Part shown: piece by piece, positions 54,957 through 64,000 of the stretch
How the letters are laid out: the number at the start of each line of letters is the position of its first letter
Position numbering within the stretch: position 1 is the first letter of the stretch
From: Stutzerimonas stutzeri
Lineage (GTDB): Bacteria > Pseudomonadota > Gammaproteobacteria > Pseudomonadales > Pseudomonadaceae
Direction: 5' to 3'
Assembly (NCBI RefSeq): GCF_013522825.1
Contig: NZ_JAAMQZ010000025.1
Coordinates: 1-64,000 of the forward strand
Length of the DNA stretch: 64,000 nt
Position numbers and translations under genes: made by a program
The notes under the pieces: model-generated
The model's input: only the letters and a program-made list of their open reading frames with translations
What the model was told of the DNA's origin: nothing
Databases searched by the model: none

Positions 54957-55958
54957 TCAGCCGCTGCGTTGTGCGCGATAGATGCGAAAGCCGTCGGCGC
55001 TGGCCAGGGTTTCGCAACGGCCCAGGTGCGCTTCGATCAGCGGTGGGTACTTGAGGAAGGCGTTGGCCACCAAGCGCAGCTCGCCGCCGGGGCGCAGATG
55101 GCTGGCGGCGCGCTGCAGCAGGTTTTCGCTGGCGGCGTAATGGGTGTGTACACCCTGATGGAAGGGCGGGTTGCTGATGATCGCGGCGCATTCATGGGGG
55201 GCGGCATCGATGCCGTCGCCGCTGATGACGGTAGCTTCCAGTCCGTTGGCGGCGAGGGTCATGCGGCTGCTCTCGGCGGCGAAGGCATCGACATCCAGCA
55301 GATGTACCTCGCTGTCCGGGTAACGACGTTTCAGTGATGCGCCGATGATGCCGGCGCCGCAGCCGAAATCCAGCAGGCGACCGCTCGGCAAGCCGTCGAG
55401 ATGCTCCAGCAGCAGCTGCGTGCCGCGGTCGAGCCGGCCATGGCTGAACACGCCGGGCAGGCTGATGACCTGCAGCGGGCCATCCGCCAGTTCCAGGCTG
55501 AAACGCTGGGCCAGTGTCGAGAGTTCGGGGGGTTGCGGGCTGTGCTCCACCCGAACCTGCCAGAGCTGGCAATGCCGCGCGCTGTCGAGTTTGCGTGCTT
55601 TGCCGAACGGCGCCAGCTGTTTTGCCGCGCGCTCGATGCCGGCGCGCTTCTCGCCGACCAGATACAGCAGGCGCCCGGCGAGCCTGGAGGCCAGCGCGTT
55701 AAGAAGGTAATCGGTCAGTTCGCGGGACTTGGGCAGGAACAGCACCGCCGTATCGAAGCTGTCTGCCGGGGGCTGCACGGCGAATGCGCAGCGCCCGGCG
55801 AAGCGGGCCTGCAGCGCCTGATGATCGCCGGCGTGCCAGCTCCAGCCGCTGGCTCCGGAGAGCTGGCCGAGCAGATCGTCCGCCGGCAGCCCGGCAAGCA
55901 GCAGGTCGCCAGTGAAGAGTTCGGCCTGGCGCAGCAGTACTTCGCTTCGGGGATCCAT
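54957..55958 (-). CDS. rsmC: 16S rRNA (guanine-1207-N2)-methyltransferase
   Basis: A 333-aa two-domain protein. The N-terminal domain (~1-165) is a degenerate methyltransferase fold used for RNA binding. The C-terminal SAM domain has [32 protein letters not shown] and the catalytic SNPPFHQG. The pattern is that of RsmC, which methylates G1207 in the 30S subunit. It is followed on the same strand by the Mn riboswitch and exporter. Confidence 0.92.
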   Translation of the reverse strand: MDPRSEVLLRQAELFTGDLLLAGLPADDLLGQLSGASGWSWHAGDHQALQARFAGRCAFAVQPPADSFDTAVLFLPKSRELTDYLLNALASRLAGRLLYLVGEKRAGIERAAKQLAPFGKARKLDSARHCQLWQVRVEHSPQPPELSTLAQRFSLELADGPLQVISLPGVFSHGRLDRGTQLLLEHLDGLPSGRLLDFGCGAGIIGASLKRRYPDSEVHLLDVDAFAAESSRMTLAANGLEATVISGDGIDAAPHECAAIISNPPFHQGVHTHYAASENLLQRAASHLRPGGELRLVANAFLKYPPLIEAHLGRCETLASADGFRIYRAQRSG

Positions 55959-56017
55959 GAAGACTCCGGGAAAAGCCGGTGAGCTTAGCAGCCTTGTGGT
56001 GGACTGTAGAAGCGTCG

Positions 56018-56980
56018 TCAGTTGACCAGACGCTTGGGCGCACCGGCAAAGAACGCCCCGGCGTTCTCGCTCATCTGGCCGACGATACGCTGCCGGGCTT
56101 CACGGCTGCCCCAGGCGCTGTGCGGGGTGACGATCAGGCGCGGCACGTCGGCGGCCAGCAATGGATTGTCGTAGCTCGGTGGCTCGCTGGTCAGCACGTC
56201 GGTGGCCGCGCCGCCCAGATGGCCCTGGCGCAAGGTGTCGGCCAGCGCCTGTTCGTCGATCAGGCCGCCGCGTGCGGTGTTGATGATGAATGCCGAAGGT
56301 TTCATCAGCTGCAGCTCGCGGGCGCCGATCAGGTTTTGTGTCTGTTCGGTCAGCGGGCAGTGCAGGGTCAGCGCATCGACCTGCGGCAGCAGTTCGTCCA
56401 GCGCGAGGCGTTCGGGGCGAGGCGGGCGGCCAGGCAGGTTGCCGGTCAGCACCTGCATGCCGAAGGATTCGGCCAGCCTGGCCACTGCGCTGCCCAGCTC
56501 GCCATGACCGAGAATGCCGAGCGTCTTGCCGGCCAGCTCGACGATGGGGAAGTCCAGCAGGCAGAATTGCCTACTTTCCTGCCAGCGACCACGGGCTACC
56601 GCGCCCTGGTAGTCCGGCAGGCGCGTGGCCAGAGCCAGCAGCAGCATCAGAGTGTGCTGGGCGACGGTGGCGGTACCATAGGCCTGGCAGTTGCAGACGG
56701 CGATGCCATGCTGCCGGGCGGCGGCGAGGTCGATATTGTTGAGGCCGGTGGCGGCCACCAGGATCAGCTTCAGCTCCGGGCAGGCGCTGAAGACGGCATC
56801 GCCCAGCGCGAGTTTGTTGACGATGGCGACCTGTGCGCCCTGCAGACGCTCGATGATCTGCGTCTCGTCGGTCCGGGTATGGCAGATCAGCTCATCGACG
56901 GACGATTGCAATGGGCTCAGATCAAGATCGCCCTGATCGAGCGGGGCGAGGTCGAGGAATACGGCGCGGCGGTTGCTCAT
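56018..56980 (-). CDS. hprA: D-2-hydroxyacid dehydrogenase (glycerate/hydroxypyruvate reductase-like)
   Basis: A 320-aa NAD(P)-dependent enzyme. The Rossmann motif [20 protein letters not shown] and the catalytic triad Arg ([10 protein letters not shown]), Glu ([14 protein letters not shown]) and His ([13 protein letters not shown]) are all present. Context beside rsmC and the [14 protein letters not shown] region fit hydroxypyruvate reductase/glycerate dehydrogenase. Other 2-oxoacids are possible. It is divergent from the LysE-type gene. Confidence 0.82.
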   Translation of the reverse strand: MSNRRAVFLDLAPLDQGDLDLSPLQSSVDELICHTRTDETQIIERLQGAQVAIVNKLALGDAVFSACPELKLILVAATGLNNIDLAAARQHGIAVCNCQAYGTATVAQHTLMLLLALATRLPDYQGAVARGRWQESRQFCLLDFPIVELAGKTLGILGHGELGSAVARLAESFGMQVLTGNLPGRPPRPERLALDELLPQVDALTLHCPLTEQTQNLIGARELQLMKPSAFIINTARGGLIDEQALADTLRQGHLGGAATDVLTSEPPSYDNPLLAADVPRLIVTPHSAWGSREARQRIVGQMSENAGAFFAGAPKRLVN

Positions 56981-57033
56981 GGGGTCGTACCTGAATTAAT
57001 CAGCAGCTGATGTTCGAATGATGGAGTCAATGC

Positions 57034-57663
57034 ATGTACTGGATGGAATTTCCCACTGTGGCCCTGGTGCATTTGCTTGCCGTGGCCAGCCCCGGGCCGG
57101 ATTTTGCGGTGGTGGTGCGTGAAAGCGTAACCCGTGGCCAGCGTAGCGGCAGCTGGACGGCCCTCGGTGTGGGCTGCGGTATTGGGCTGCACGTAAGCTA
57201 TTCGCTGCTCGGGATAGGCCTGATCGTCTCGCAGTCGATCCTGCTGTTCAACCTCTTCAAGTGGTTGGCGGCGGGCTATCTGTTTTACCTCGGGTTTCAG
57301 GCGCTGCGTACGCGCCCGGCGAAGGTCGGCGATATTTCGGTGACCGGGCCGGGCGAGCCGCTGTCGCGCAGGCGTGCCTTTACCATCGGTTTTGTCACCA
57401 ATGGCCTGAATCCCAAGGCGACGCTGTTCTTTCTATCCTTGTTCACTGTGGTTATCGACCCCCATACCCCGCTCGCCGTTCAGGCTGGGTATGGGCTCTA
57501 TCTGGCATTCGCCACCGGCGCGTGGTTCTGTCTGCTGGCCTGGTTGTTCAGCCGTGAGCGCGTGCGGGCAGGGTTTGGCCGGATGGGACATTGGTTCGAC
57601 TGGTTGACGGGTGCGGTACTGATCGGCCTCGGCGTGCGACTGGTGGCCAGTGAGATGGGCTGA
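57034..57663 (+). CDS. LysE/RhtB-family amino-acid exporter
   Basis: A 209-aa protein with about six membrane segments. The N-terminal HLLAVASPGPDFAVVVRESVTRGQRSG, with its ASPGPD, and the later AFTIGFVTNGLNPKATLFFLSLF are family signatures. LysE/RhtB proteins export amino acids or homoserine lactone-like molecules; the substrate is unknown. It is divergent from the dehydrogenase gene over 53 bp. About 190 bp of unremarkable DNA follow. Confidence 0.92.
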   Translation: MYWMEFPTVALVHLLAVASPGPDFAVVVRESVTRGQRSGSWTALGVGCGIGLHVSYSLLGIGLIVSQSILLFNLFKWLAAGYLFYLGFQALRTRPAKVGDISVTGPGEPLSRRRAFTIGFVTNGLNPKATLFFLSLFTVVIDPHTPLAVQAGYGLYLAFATGAWFCLLAWLFSRERVRAGFGRMGHWFDWLTGAVLIGLGVRLVASEMG

Positions 57664-57854
57664 TGGCAAATTTTTTTCCAGGAGCCGTCAAGGCTAAGCA
57701 AGGGTTTGCGCTGGATCTGTGGCTTGTGTTGGCAGGCTTTTGCCCTTCCGCTCCCATTTCTGCGTCTGGTCGATGCTAATCTACGGCCTGTTCAAGGCTG
57801 CCCGCGCAAGGCGGGTGGCCATCGGGTCATTGACGAGATGAAGGAAGTACTCCC

Positions 57855-58508
57855 ATGAAAATGCTGAAATTGACCGCATTCGCCGCCTCCCTTGCACTGC
57901 TGGCCGGCTGTACGAACAATCCCTATACGGGCGAGCGCGAAGCGGGCAAGGCTGGCATCTACGGTGGTGTAGGTGCAGTCAGCGGTGCCGTGATCGGTGC
58001 CGCCACGTCGAGCAAGAAGGACCGCGCCAAGGGCGCGCTGATCGGTGCGGCAGTCGGTGGCGCAGCCGGTGGTGGCTACGGTTATTACGTCGATACCCAG
58101 GAGGCAAAGCTGCGCCAGACCCTGCAGGGCACCGGCGTTCAGGTTCAGCGCGAGGGCGACAACCTGACCCTGATCATGCCCGGCAACATCACCTTCGCCA
58201 GCAGCTCGGCGGATATCTCCAGCAGCTTCTATCCGACGCTGAATTCGCTGGTGCTGGTATTCAAGGAGTTCAACAAGAACGGCATCGATATCGTGGGGCA
58301 TACCGACAGCACCGGCTCGCTGCAGCTCAACCAGGACCTGTCGAACCGCCGTGCGCGCAGTGTCGCCGCCTACCTTGAAGGCAACGGTGTTGCGCCTTCG
58401 CGTATCTCCTCCTGGGGGGCGGGTCCGAGCCAGCCGGTCGCCAGCAACGACAGCGCTGCCGGACGTGCACAGAATCGTCGCGTCGAGATCAATCTGCGAC
58501 CGCTCTGA
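57855..58508 (+). CDS. OmpA-family lipoprotein (YiaD-like)
   Basis: A 217-aa lipoprotein with LAGC (Cys19). A Gly/Ala-rich glycine-zipper stretch (~35-80; GGVGAVSGAVIGAATSS, GALIGAAVGGAAGGG) is followed by a C-terminal OmpA domain (~105-215). That domain has the peptidoglycan-binding residues in VGHTDSTGS and LSNRRARSVAAYL. It ties the outer membrane to the wall. GGAAG precedes ATG 57855. A GC-rich hairpin (58519-58525 with 58542-58548) follows the stop. Confidence 0.93.
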   Translation: MKMLKLTAFAASLALLAGCTNNPYTGEREAGKAGIYGGVGAVSGAVIGAATSSKKDRAKGALIGAAVGGAAGGGYGYYVDTQEAKLRQTLQGTGVQVQREGDNLTLIMPGNITFASSSADISSSFYPTLNSLVLVFKEFNKNGIDIVGHTDSTGSLQLNQDLSNRRARSVAAYLEGNGVAPSRISSWGAGPSQPVASNDSAAGRAQNRRVEINLRPL

Positions 58509-58657
58509 GGCTGTGATAGCAGGCGTGGCCCACAATGGGCTCGCCTGCGCCGATAAACTGGCGTCATTTTTCCAGCTTTTCCTTTCGGGCATGGAACCTA
58601 TCGACTCCCCGTGACTCTGAAGCTCGTGACAGCGAGCCATGGCACTGAGGAGGTCGA

Positions 58658-61600
58658 ATGGATAGTCGGTCCGCTCTCCATTCTCGCAAGCCTTGGTTGC
58701 CGTTGTTGGTGACGTCCGCGCTGATGGCCGGGCTGGGCGGATGGATCGGCTGGCAATGGCATGTTCAGGAAGCGCGCATACATGCCGAGCAGGCACAGCG
58801 ATTCAACCTGGCTGTCAATGATATCGAGAGCACCTTGCGCGAGCGCATGCGGGCCTATGAGATGGTGCTGCGTGGGCTGGCAGGCCTTTTCGTGGGCAGC
58901 GAGGAGGTGTCTCTGGCCGACTGGAACCGTGCCTCGGACCAGTTGCAGTTGCAGGATTTCTATCCCGGTATCCAGGCGGTCGCACTCGCACGCTATGCGC
59001 GTGCTACCGAATTGGACGGCGTTCTCGCGCGGATAATCGCCAATGGTCGTAGCGATTTTCGCATGTACCCGCCCGGCGAGCGCGACGAATACCTGATCAC
59101 CGATTACATACACCCGCTCGACTGGCGCAATCGCCGCGTGCTGGGCTATGACATGCTCAGCGAAGAGACGCGGCGGGAGGCTATCCTGGCCGCGCGCAAT
59201 ATCGGCACGCCCATGATGACCGGGCCTCTGCGTCTCAAACAGGAAACCGAGCAGAACACCCAGGTGGGAATCCTCCTGTACCTGCCGCTGTACCGGGCGG
59301 GAGCGCCCGTCACCACGCTCGATGAGCGCCAAAGCGCCTTTGCCGGTACCTTGCACGGCGCCTTCAGGCTTACGGACCTGATGGAAGGCGTGCTGGGCTC
59401 GCGCAGCCGCTTGTTCCAGCTCCAGCTGTTCGATGCCGCGGAGCCGGAGGTGCCCTTGCTGGTGGGACGCGCACCGGTCAGTGCCGATGCGGGCTTTCAT
59501 CGCACCCGCAACCTCTATATGTACGGTCGCAGCTGGCAGCTGGAGGCCGCCAGTACGCCGGAGTACGAGGCGATCCTGAGTCGCACGGGGCGGGCTTTCA
59601 GTCTGGCGACCGCCTTGACGGCTGCGGTGCTGTTCTCGCTGCTGGTCGGTGGTTATCTCTTTCTGCGCGAGCGCGCGCTGCGCAGCAGTCAGGCGCTCGG
59701 TGCGCAACTGCAGGAGCGCGAGGCGCGGTTTCGCCAGCTTATCGAGCAGTTGCCGGTGGCAACCCTGCTGTGCAATTCCCGGGGGCGCATCGAGCTGGCC
59801 AACCAGAGTGCCGCGACGCTGCTGGGCAGTACAGTGGGCCTGCTTGCCGGCGAGCGGCTCAACCGTTACGTGCCTGGCGCGCTGGAAGAACCGTCACGCG
59901 AGCAGCGGCTCGAAGGCAGTCAGCAGGAAAGTCCGGCGTTGCGCGAAGATGGCAGCACGATTCCGGTTTCCCTGAGCCTGACCAGCTTCAGCCGTGACGA
60001 TGGCATTCACCATCTGCTCAATCTGGTCGATCTGCAGCCACGCAAGCGTGATGAGGAGCGCTTCCGCAATGTGGTCGAAGCCTCGCCGAATGCCTTTCTG
60101 CTGTTCGATCACGAGGGCAGGATCGTCATGGTCAATCGCCAGACCGAACTGCTGTTCGGTTACGACCGGCAGGAACTGGTCGGGCAGCCCGTCGAGGTGC
60201 TGATCCCCGAGTCGATGCAGAAAACCTATCTGGAGGTGCGTCACCGCTTCATGCAGGAGCCCGAATCGCTCCGATTGGGTGACAACCGTGAACTGTTCGG
60301 CTGTCACCGCGACGGCCATTTGGTGCCTGTGGAAGTGGGCCTGTCGCCTCTGCGCAGTGGTGAAGAGTTGCTGGTGCAGGCCGTGGTGACTGATATCAGC
60401 CGGCGCAAGGCGGCTGAGCGGCGTTTGCGTGATCAGGCCGATGAGTTGATGGTGGCCAACCGTTACAAGTCCGAATTCCTCGCCAACATGTCCCATGAGT
60501 TGCGTACGCCGCTCAATAGCATCCTGATCCTCAGCGACCAGCTCAGGCAGAACGCGGCCAACAACCTTACGGAAAAGCAGGTTCGTCATGCCGACATCAT
60601 TCATCGCGCCGGGCAGGATCTGCTGCAACTGATCAATGATGTGCTCGATCTGGCCAGGATCGAGAGCGGGCACATGCAGATCAGGCAGGAACCGCTGGAT
60701 CTGGCCGGGCTGCTGACGGAGCTGACCAGCGCGCTTGCGCCCATGGCGGAGCAGAAGAACCTGCTCCTGAGTACGCGCATCGATGCGGATGTGCCGGCTT
60801 CGGTGATCAGTGACCGTCAGCGCCTGCAGCAGATCCTGCGCAATCTGGTCACCAATGCCCTGAAGTTCACCGAGCAGGGTTCGGTTGAGATTCACGTCAG
60901 CTACAGGGCCGCGGATACCAGGGGCGAAGTGTTGCGTATTCAGGTCCGGGATACCGGTATCGGCATCGCCGAGGATCAGCATGAACGCATCTTCATGGCC
61001 TTTCAGCAGATCGATGGTTCCATCAGTCGGCAATATGGCGGAACGGGGCTGGGGTTGGCCATCGCACGCCAGTTGACCGAAGTGCTTGGGGGGGAAATCA
61101 GGCTTGAAAGCACCCAGGGCAACGGCGCCTGTTTCACCGTCGATTTACCGGCAGGGCCGGCGGCTGCGAGCGAACCCCGGACACTGCCGACATCGTCCGG
61201 TCGCGGACGGGGTGCCAATGTGCTGATCATCGAGGATGATGTCGAGCTTGCCTCTACAATCTCCGAAGTCGGGTTGGCCCACGGCTTTTCCAGCGTCAGT
61301 TGCGCGACGGGAAAGGACGGCCTGGCGGCGCTCGAACGGGATCGGTTCGCGGCAGTCATCCTCGACATGCTGCTGCCAGACATGAGTGGTTGGCAGGTCC
61401 ACCGCATGCTGCGTGCCGATGGCCGCCATCAGGGCATGCCGGTTTACATCATTTCCTCCGTGGCGCAGCCGCTGGAGTGGATGGATGACGACTCACGCTG
61501 GCTACTCAAGCCGGTGGTGCAGTCGGAGCTGGAGCGGCTGTTCATCGAACTGGCGCTGCAGGAGGTCAATCCAGCGCGGCTGTTGCTGCTCGAGACCGAT

Positions 61601-62362
61601 ACTGAACGGCGCCGGCAACTGCGCAATCATTTCGAGAGCCTGGGCTATCGCGTGATCGAGTGCCGGCGCAGCGAAGAGGCACGGCTGGCCTATGCCGAAC
61701 ATTCCTTCGTTGTACTGGTCATTGATTTCGACCTGCCCAATGAAAATGGGCTGGATCTGCTTGAGGCGCTCGACCGCTTGCGCTCACTCGATGAGGTGCG
61801 CGTGGTGCTGACCAGCGATGAACCTCTCTCGCAAAAAAACCTCCAACGACTCCGGCGCTATACATCGGTTGCGTTGTCAAAAACGGAAGGACTTGAGCAC
61901 ATGGATGATGCATTGAAACCTGTTGCAGCCCCCTCTGCGGTGGTAACGATAAACGAACAGGAACACCCGATGCTGGGCCAGCGGGTATTGCTGGTGGTGC
62001 CCGAGGTACGATCCATCTACGCCATCAGTGCCCTGCTCGATGAGCAGGGTCTGCAGGTGGTGCCAGCCACGACGGCAACCGAGGCGCTCAAACGTTTCGA
62101 TGAAGATGCCTTCGACCTGGCGCTGGTGGACCTGCAATTGCCGAATGATGATGGTGTCGCGCTGATTCGACAGCTGAGAAACGACTATGGTTGTCAGGTG
62201 CCTATTGTCGCGCTGACGGCCAGTGCCGCGCCCGCCGAGCGCGAGTCGGGTCTTGCCGCGGGCGCGGACGACTGGCTGTGCAAGCCGGTCGAAGGTGCTG
62301 CGCTGGCCATGCTGCTGCGGCGCTGCCTGGGAAGCGCCGCAGCCTTGCCAGGCTCACAATAA
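58658..62362 (+). CDS. CHASE-PAS-PAS hybrid histidine kinase with three receiver domains
   Basis: A 1234-aa protein. Membrane segment 1 is at ~15-33, followed by a periplasmic CHASE domain (~80-260; IQAVALARYARATE, YPPGERDEYLITDYIHPLDWRN) and segment 2 at ~310-335. Two PAS domains follow (~350-460, ~470-590). HisKA has His613 (NMSHELRTPLNS); HATPase has LVTNALKFTE, RDTGIGI and GGTGLGLAIA. Three receiver domains in series carry acceptors in VILDMLLPDMSG, LVIDFDLPNENG and LALVDLQLPNDDG. No Hpt domain is visible. A REC-GGDEF-EAL protein is encoded just downstream, suggesting output through c-di-GMP. Confidence 0.92.
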   Translation: MDSRSALHSRKPWLPLLVTSALMAGLGGWIGWQWHVQEARIHAEQAQRFNLAVNDIESTLRERMRAYEMVLRGLAGLFVGSEEVSLADWNRASDQLQLQDFYPGIQAVALARYARATELDGVLARIIANGRSDFRMYPPGERDEYLITDYIHPLDWRNRRVLGYDMLSEETRREAILAARNIGTPMMTGPLRLKQETEQNTQVGILLYLPLYRAGAPVTTLDERQSAFAGTLHGAFRLTDLMEGVLGSRSRLFQLQLFDAAEPEVPLLVGRAPVSADAGFHRTRNLYMYGRSWQLEAASTPEYEAILSRTGRAFSLATALTAAVLFSLLVGGYLFLRERALRSSQALGAQLQEREARFRQLIEQLPVATLLCNSRGRIELANQSAATLLGSTVGLLAGERLNRYVPGALEEPSREQRLEGSQQESPALREDGSTIPVSLSLTSFSRDDGIHHLLNLVDLQPRKRDEERFRNVVEASPNAFLLFDHEGRIVMVNRQTELLFGYDRQELVGQPVEVLIPESMQKTYLEVRHRFMQEPESLRLGDNRELFGCHRDGHLVPVEVGLSPLRSGEELLVQAVVTDISRRKAAERRLRDQADELMVANRYKSEFLANMSHELRTPLNSILILSDQLRQNAANNLTEKQVRHADIIHRAGQDLLQLINDVLDLARIESGHMQIRQEPLDLAGLLTELTSALAPMAEQKNLLLSTRIDADVPASVISDRQRLQQILRNLVTNALKFTEQGSVEIHVSYRAADTRGEVLRIQVRDTGIGIAEDQHERIFMAFQQIDGSISRQYGGTGLGLAIARQLTEVLGGEIRLESTQGNGACFTVDLPAGPAAASEPRTLPTSSGRGRGANVLIIEDDVELASTISEVGLAHGFSSVSCATGKDGLAALERDRFAAVILDMLLPDMSGWQVHRMLRADGRHQGMPVYIISSVAQPLEWMDDDSRWLLKPVVQSELERLFIELALQEVNPARLLLLETDTERRRQLRNHFESLGYRVIECRRSEEARLAYAEHSFVVLVIDFDLPNENGLDLLEALDRLRSLDEVRVVLTSDEPLSQKNLQRLRRYTSVALSKTEGLEHMDDALKPVAAPSAVVTINEQEHPMLGQRVLLVVPEVRSIYAISALLDEQGLQVVPATTATEALKRFDEDAFDLALVDLQLPNDDGVALIRQLRNDYGCQVPIVALTASAAPAERESGLAAGADDWLCKPVEGAALAMLLRRCLGSAAALPGSQ

Positions 62363-62375
62363 GGAGAGTCGTCCA

Positions 62376-62459
62376 ATGCATCCCTCAAGTCTGTCCGGTG
62401 TGGTTGCCCATGTTGCTGAAGCTGGAAGCAGGCGCATGCCGTGCCGGGAGTACAAGTGA
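62376..62459 (+). CDS. Candidate 27-aa coupled small ORF
   Basis: An ATG at 62376 lies eight bases after AAGGAGA and encodes MHPSSLSGVVAHVAEAGSRR plus seven more residues. It ends at a TGA (62457-62459) that overlaps the next gene's ATG (TGATG). The good ribosome-binding site and the overlap suggest that ribosomes cross this stretch to the GGDEF gene. The peptide resembles nothing I know and may be only a coupling device, or the remnant of a larger gene. Confidence 0.4.
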   Translation: MHPSSLSGVVAHVAEAGSRRMPCREYK

Positions 62460-64000
62460 TGCCGTGGGCGCAAGCCAAGGTGCAATCAGAGGCCCGCACG
62501 CTGCTGGTAGTGGATGATCGCGAGGCGAATCTGGTTGCGATGGAAGCCCTGCTGGGCGATGGCGACTGGACCGTCCATACAGTCAATTCCGGCGAGGCGG
62601 CCCTGCAGGCCCTGCTCGATCTGGATGTCGAGCTGGTGCTGCTGGACGTGCAGATGCCGGGCATGGACGGTTTCGAGGTGGCGCGCCTGATGCGCGGTAA
62701 CCCGCATACGCGCTATACGCCGATCATTTTCGTTTCGGCCATCGCGCATACCCGGGAGTCGGTCCTGCGTGGTTATGCGACCGGTGCGGTGGATTTCATC
62801 CTCAAGCCCTTCGATCCCCAGGTGCTCAAGCACAAGATCAACACGCTGCTCAGTCACGAGCACAATCGGCGTAATCTGCAGTTGCTGAGCCAGCAGCTCG
62901 ACAGCGCCCGCGCGTTCAATGCCTCGGTGCTGAACAATGCCGCCGAAGGCATTCTCGTGGTCGGCGAGGATGGTTACATCAGTTTCGCCAACCCGGCTAT
63001 CGCGCAGATGCTGCATACGGAGGTCGAGCGCTTGCAGGGCACTGCGCTGGCGGACCACCTTGCCACCCCGCAGATACCCGATGCCTGGCGCGACAGCGAT
63101 TTCTACAAGCATTGGCGCAACGGTGAAACCTATCGTCTGCATGAAGCCCAACTGTATACCGCCCGTGGCGGCACCTTGCCGGTGGCGCTGTCGGCGTCGC
63201 CACTGCCGCGCCAGCAGCGCTCGATGGTAGTGATCGCCTTGGACATGTCGGTGGTGCGCAATCTGCATGTGCAGCTGGAAACCCAGGCGGTGACCGACTC
63301 ACTGACCGGCCTGCTCAACCGCCGCGGTTTCCACCAGGCACTGGATTCGGCGTTGGCGCGGGTCGACCGCAACGGCAAACGCATGGCCATCCTCTATATC
63401 GATCTCGATGGCTTCAAGCGTATCAATGATTCCCTGGGGCACGACGCAGGCGACGAGATTCTCTGCCGTGTGGCGCGGCTGCTGGAAACCTGCATGCGTC
63501 CCTACGACATCATCGCGCGCATGGGTGGTGACGAGTTCACGGCGTTGCTGGATTCGCTCGATCATCCGGAAGATGCCGCCAGGGTGGCAGAAAAGCTCAT
63601 CGAGCTCATTTCGGTTCGGCACACCATCGATGGCACTGAAGTCACCTTGGGCGCCAGCATCGGCATTGCTCATTTTCCCGATTGCGGGCAGAGCGTGGAG
63701 GAGTTGCTGCGCTCGGCGGATATGGCCATGTACGAGGCCAAGCGTGCCGGGCGGCAGCAGTACCGTTTCTTCTCCACAGAGATGAACGGGCGTGCCCATG
63801 CGCGTCTGATGATGGAGGAAAACCTGCGCAGCACCATCGAGCGCAATGGTTTCGATCTGGTCTATCAGCCACAGGTAGTGCTCGAAACGGGTGAGCTGCG
63901 TGGTTTCGAGGCTTTGCTGCGCTGGGATTTCGCCGGGCGCGGGGAAGTCGATCCGAATGTTTTCATCCCGCTGCTGGAAGAAACCCGGCTGATCGATCGT
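62459..64000 (+). CDS. REC-PAS-GGDEF-EAL c-di-GMP signalling protein (partial, runs off window)
   Basis: The first 514 codons are present with no stop. The receiver domain has Asp63 (LVLLDVQMPGMDG) and Lys in FILKPFD. A PAS domain (~140-250) and GGDEF (~285-440) follow. The GGDEF domain has an intact active site RMGGDEF and an inhibitory-site RPYD nine residues before it (RxxD). An EAL domain starts near the end (GFEALLRWDF). ATG 62459 has GGGAG eight bases upstream and overlaps the 27-aa ORF. Both synthase and probably hydrolase halves look intact, but most of the EAL domain is outside the window. The CHASE hybrid kinase upstream is the likely partner. Confidence 0.9.
   Translation, partial: MPWAQAKVQSEARTLLVVDDREANLVAMEALLGDGDWTVHTVNSGEAALQALLDLDVELVLLDVQMPGMDGFEVARLMRGNPHTRYTPIIFVSAIAHTRESVLRGYATGAVDFILKPFDPQVLKHKINTLLSHEHNRRNLQLLSQQLDSARAFNASVLNNAAEGILVVGEDGYISFANPAIAQMLHTEVERLQGTALADHLATPQIPDAWRDSDFYKHWRNGETYRLHEAQLYTARGGTLPVALSASPLPRQQRSMVVIALDMSVVRNLHVQLETQAVTDSLTGLLNRRGFHQALDSALARVDRNGKRMAILYIDLDGFKRINDSLGHDAGDEILCRVARLLETCMRPYDIIARMGGDEFTALLDSLDHPEDAARVAEKLIELISVRHTIDGTEVTLGASIGIAHFPDCGQSVEELLRSADMAMYEAKRAGRQQYRFFSTEMNGRAHARLMMEENLRSTIERNGFDLVYQPQVVLETGELRGFEALLRWDFAGRGEVDPNVFIPLLEETRLIDR

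Overview
This window is a piece of a Pseudomonas-type gammaproteobacterial chromosome, high in GC. The evidence is the cbrX-cbrA-cbrB-crcZ carbon-regulation locus, the gluQ-dksA pair, an aminotransferase-sfsA pair, and a block (PA4642-like protein, mqo, yajG-like lipoprotein, chemoreceptor, M48 peptidase, rsmC, hydroxypyruvate-reductase-like dehydrogenase) that I recognise from Pseudomonas genomes. No tRNA, rRNA, CRISPR array or prophage was seen.

Layout. (1) 1-5306: the 3' end of an IS30-family transposase abuts, and appears to truncate, the Hfq/Crc-sequestering small RNA gene crcZ. Its sigma-54 promoter, the cbrB terminator, cbrB, cbrA and the small cbrX follow on the minus strand. A MITE-like inverted repeat and 28-bp tandem repeats lie between cbrA and cbrB. 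(2) 5307-25952: a two-component system followed by about 16 tightly overlapping genes for a type IV filament (MSHA-pilus/type II-secretion-like) machine. It has seven class III prepilins in two paralogous families, PilM/N-, PilO- and PilP/GspC-like inner-membrane proteins, a lipoprotein secretin, a MshN/GspB-like protein, an ExeA-like ATPase with a peptidoglycan-binding tail, a GspF/PilC platform protein and a GspE/PilB motor ATPase. No prepilin peptidase and no retraction ATPase are present. This is the best candidate here for an undescribed system. (3) 25994-30155: an ArgD-like aminotransferase and a BenE-family transporter, divergent from a MocR/GabR-type regulator that looks leaderless. 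(4) 30319-33821: core genes gluQ, dksA, an aminotransferase and sfsA. The filament cluster and region 3 separate gluQ from cbrX, which are usually neighbours.

(5) 33828-37346: a minus-strand group (sorbosone-dehydrogenase-like lipoprotein, MgtC family, DUF5924/DUF2914 membrane protein, DUF2726 protein). (6) 37347-38296: a gene-poor stretch with paired, inverted DnaA boxes and a tiny ORF whose peptide ends in an ssrA-like YALAA. (7) 38297-50248: SDR dehydrogenase, Aer-like receptor, SulP transporter, PA4642-like protein, malate:quinone oxidoreductase, YajG-like lipoprotein, DUF1329 protein, PlsC-like acyltransferase, DUF2007 protein and an SRAP protein with an altered active site. (8) 50467-64000: Cache chemoreceptor, M48 lipoprotein peptidase, NTF2-like protein, TMEM165-type Mn exporter under a yybP-ykoY riboswitch, rsmC, D-2-hydroxyacid dehydrogenase, LysE exporter, OmpA lipoprotein, and a CHASE hybrid kinase with three receiver domains followed by a REC-PAS-GGDEF-EAL protein cut by the window end.

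Themes: carbon catabolite control (CbrA/B-CrcZ), surface filament assembly under its own two-component system, chemotaxis and c-di-GMP signalling. All functional calls are from reading the sequence and knowledge of the families; no database search was run.
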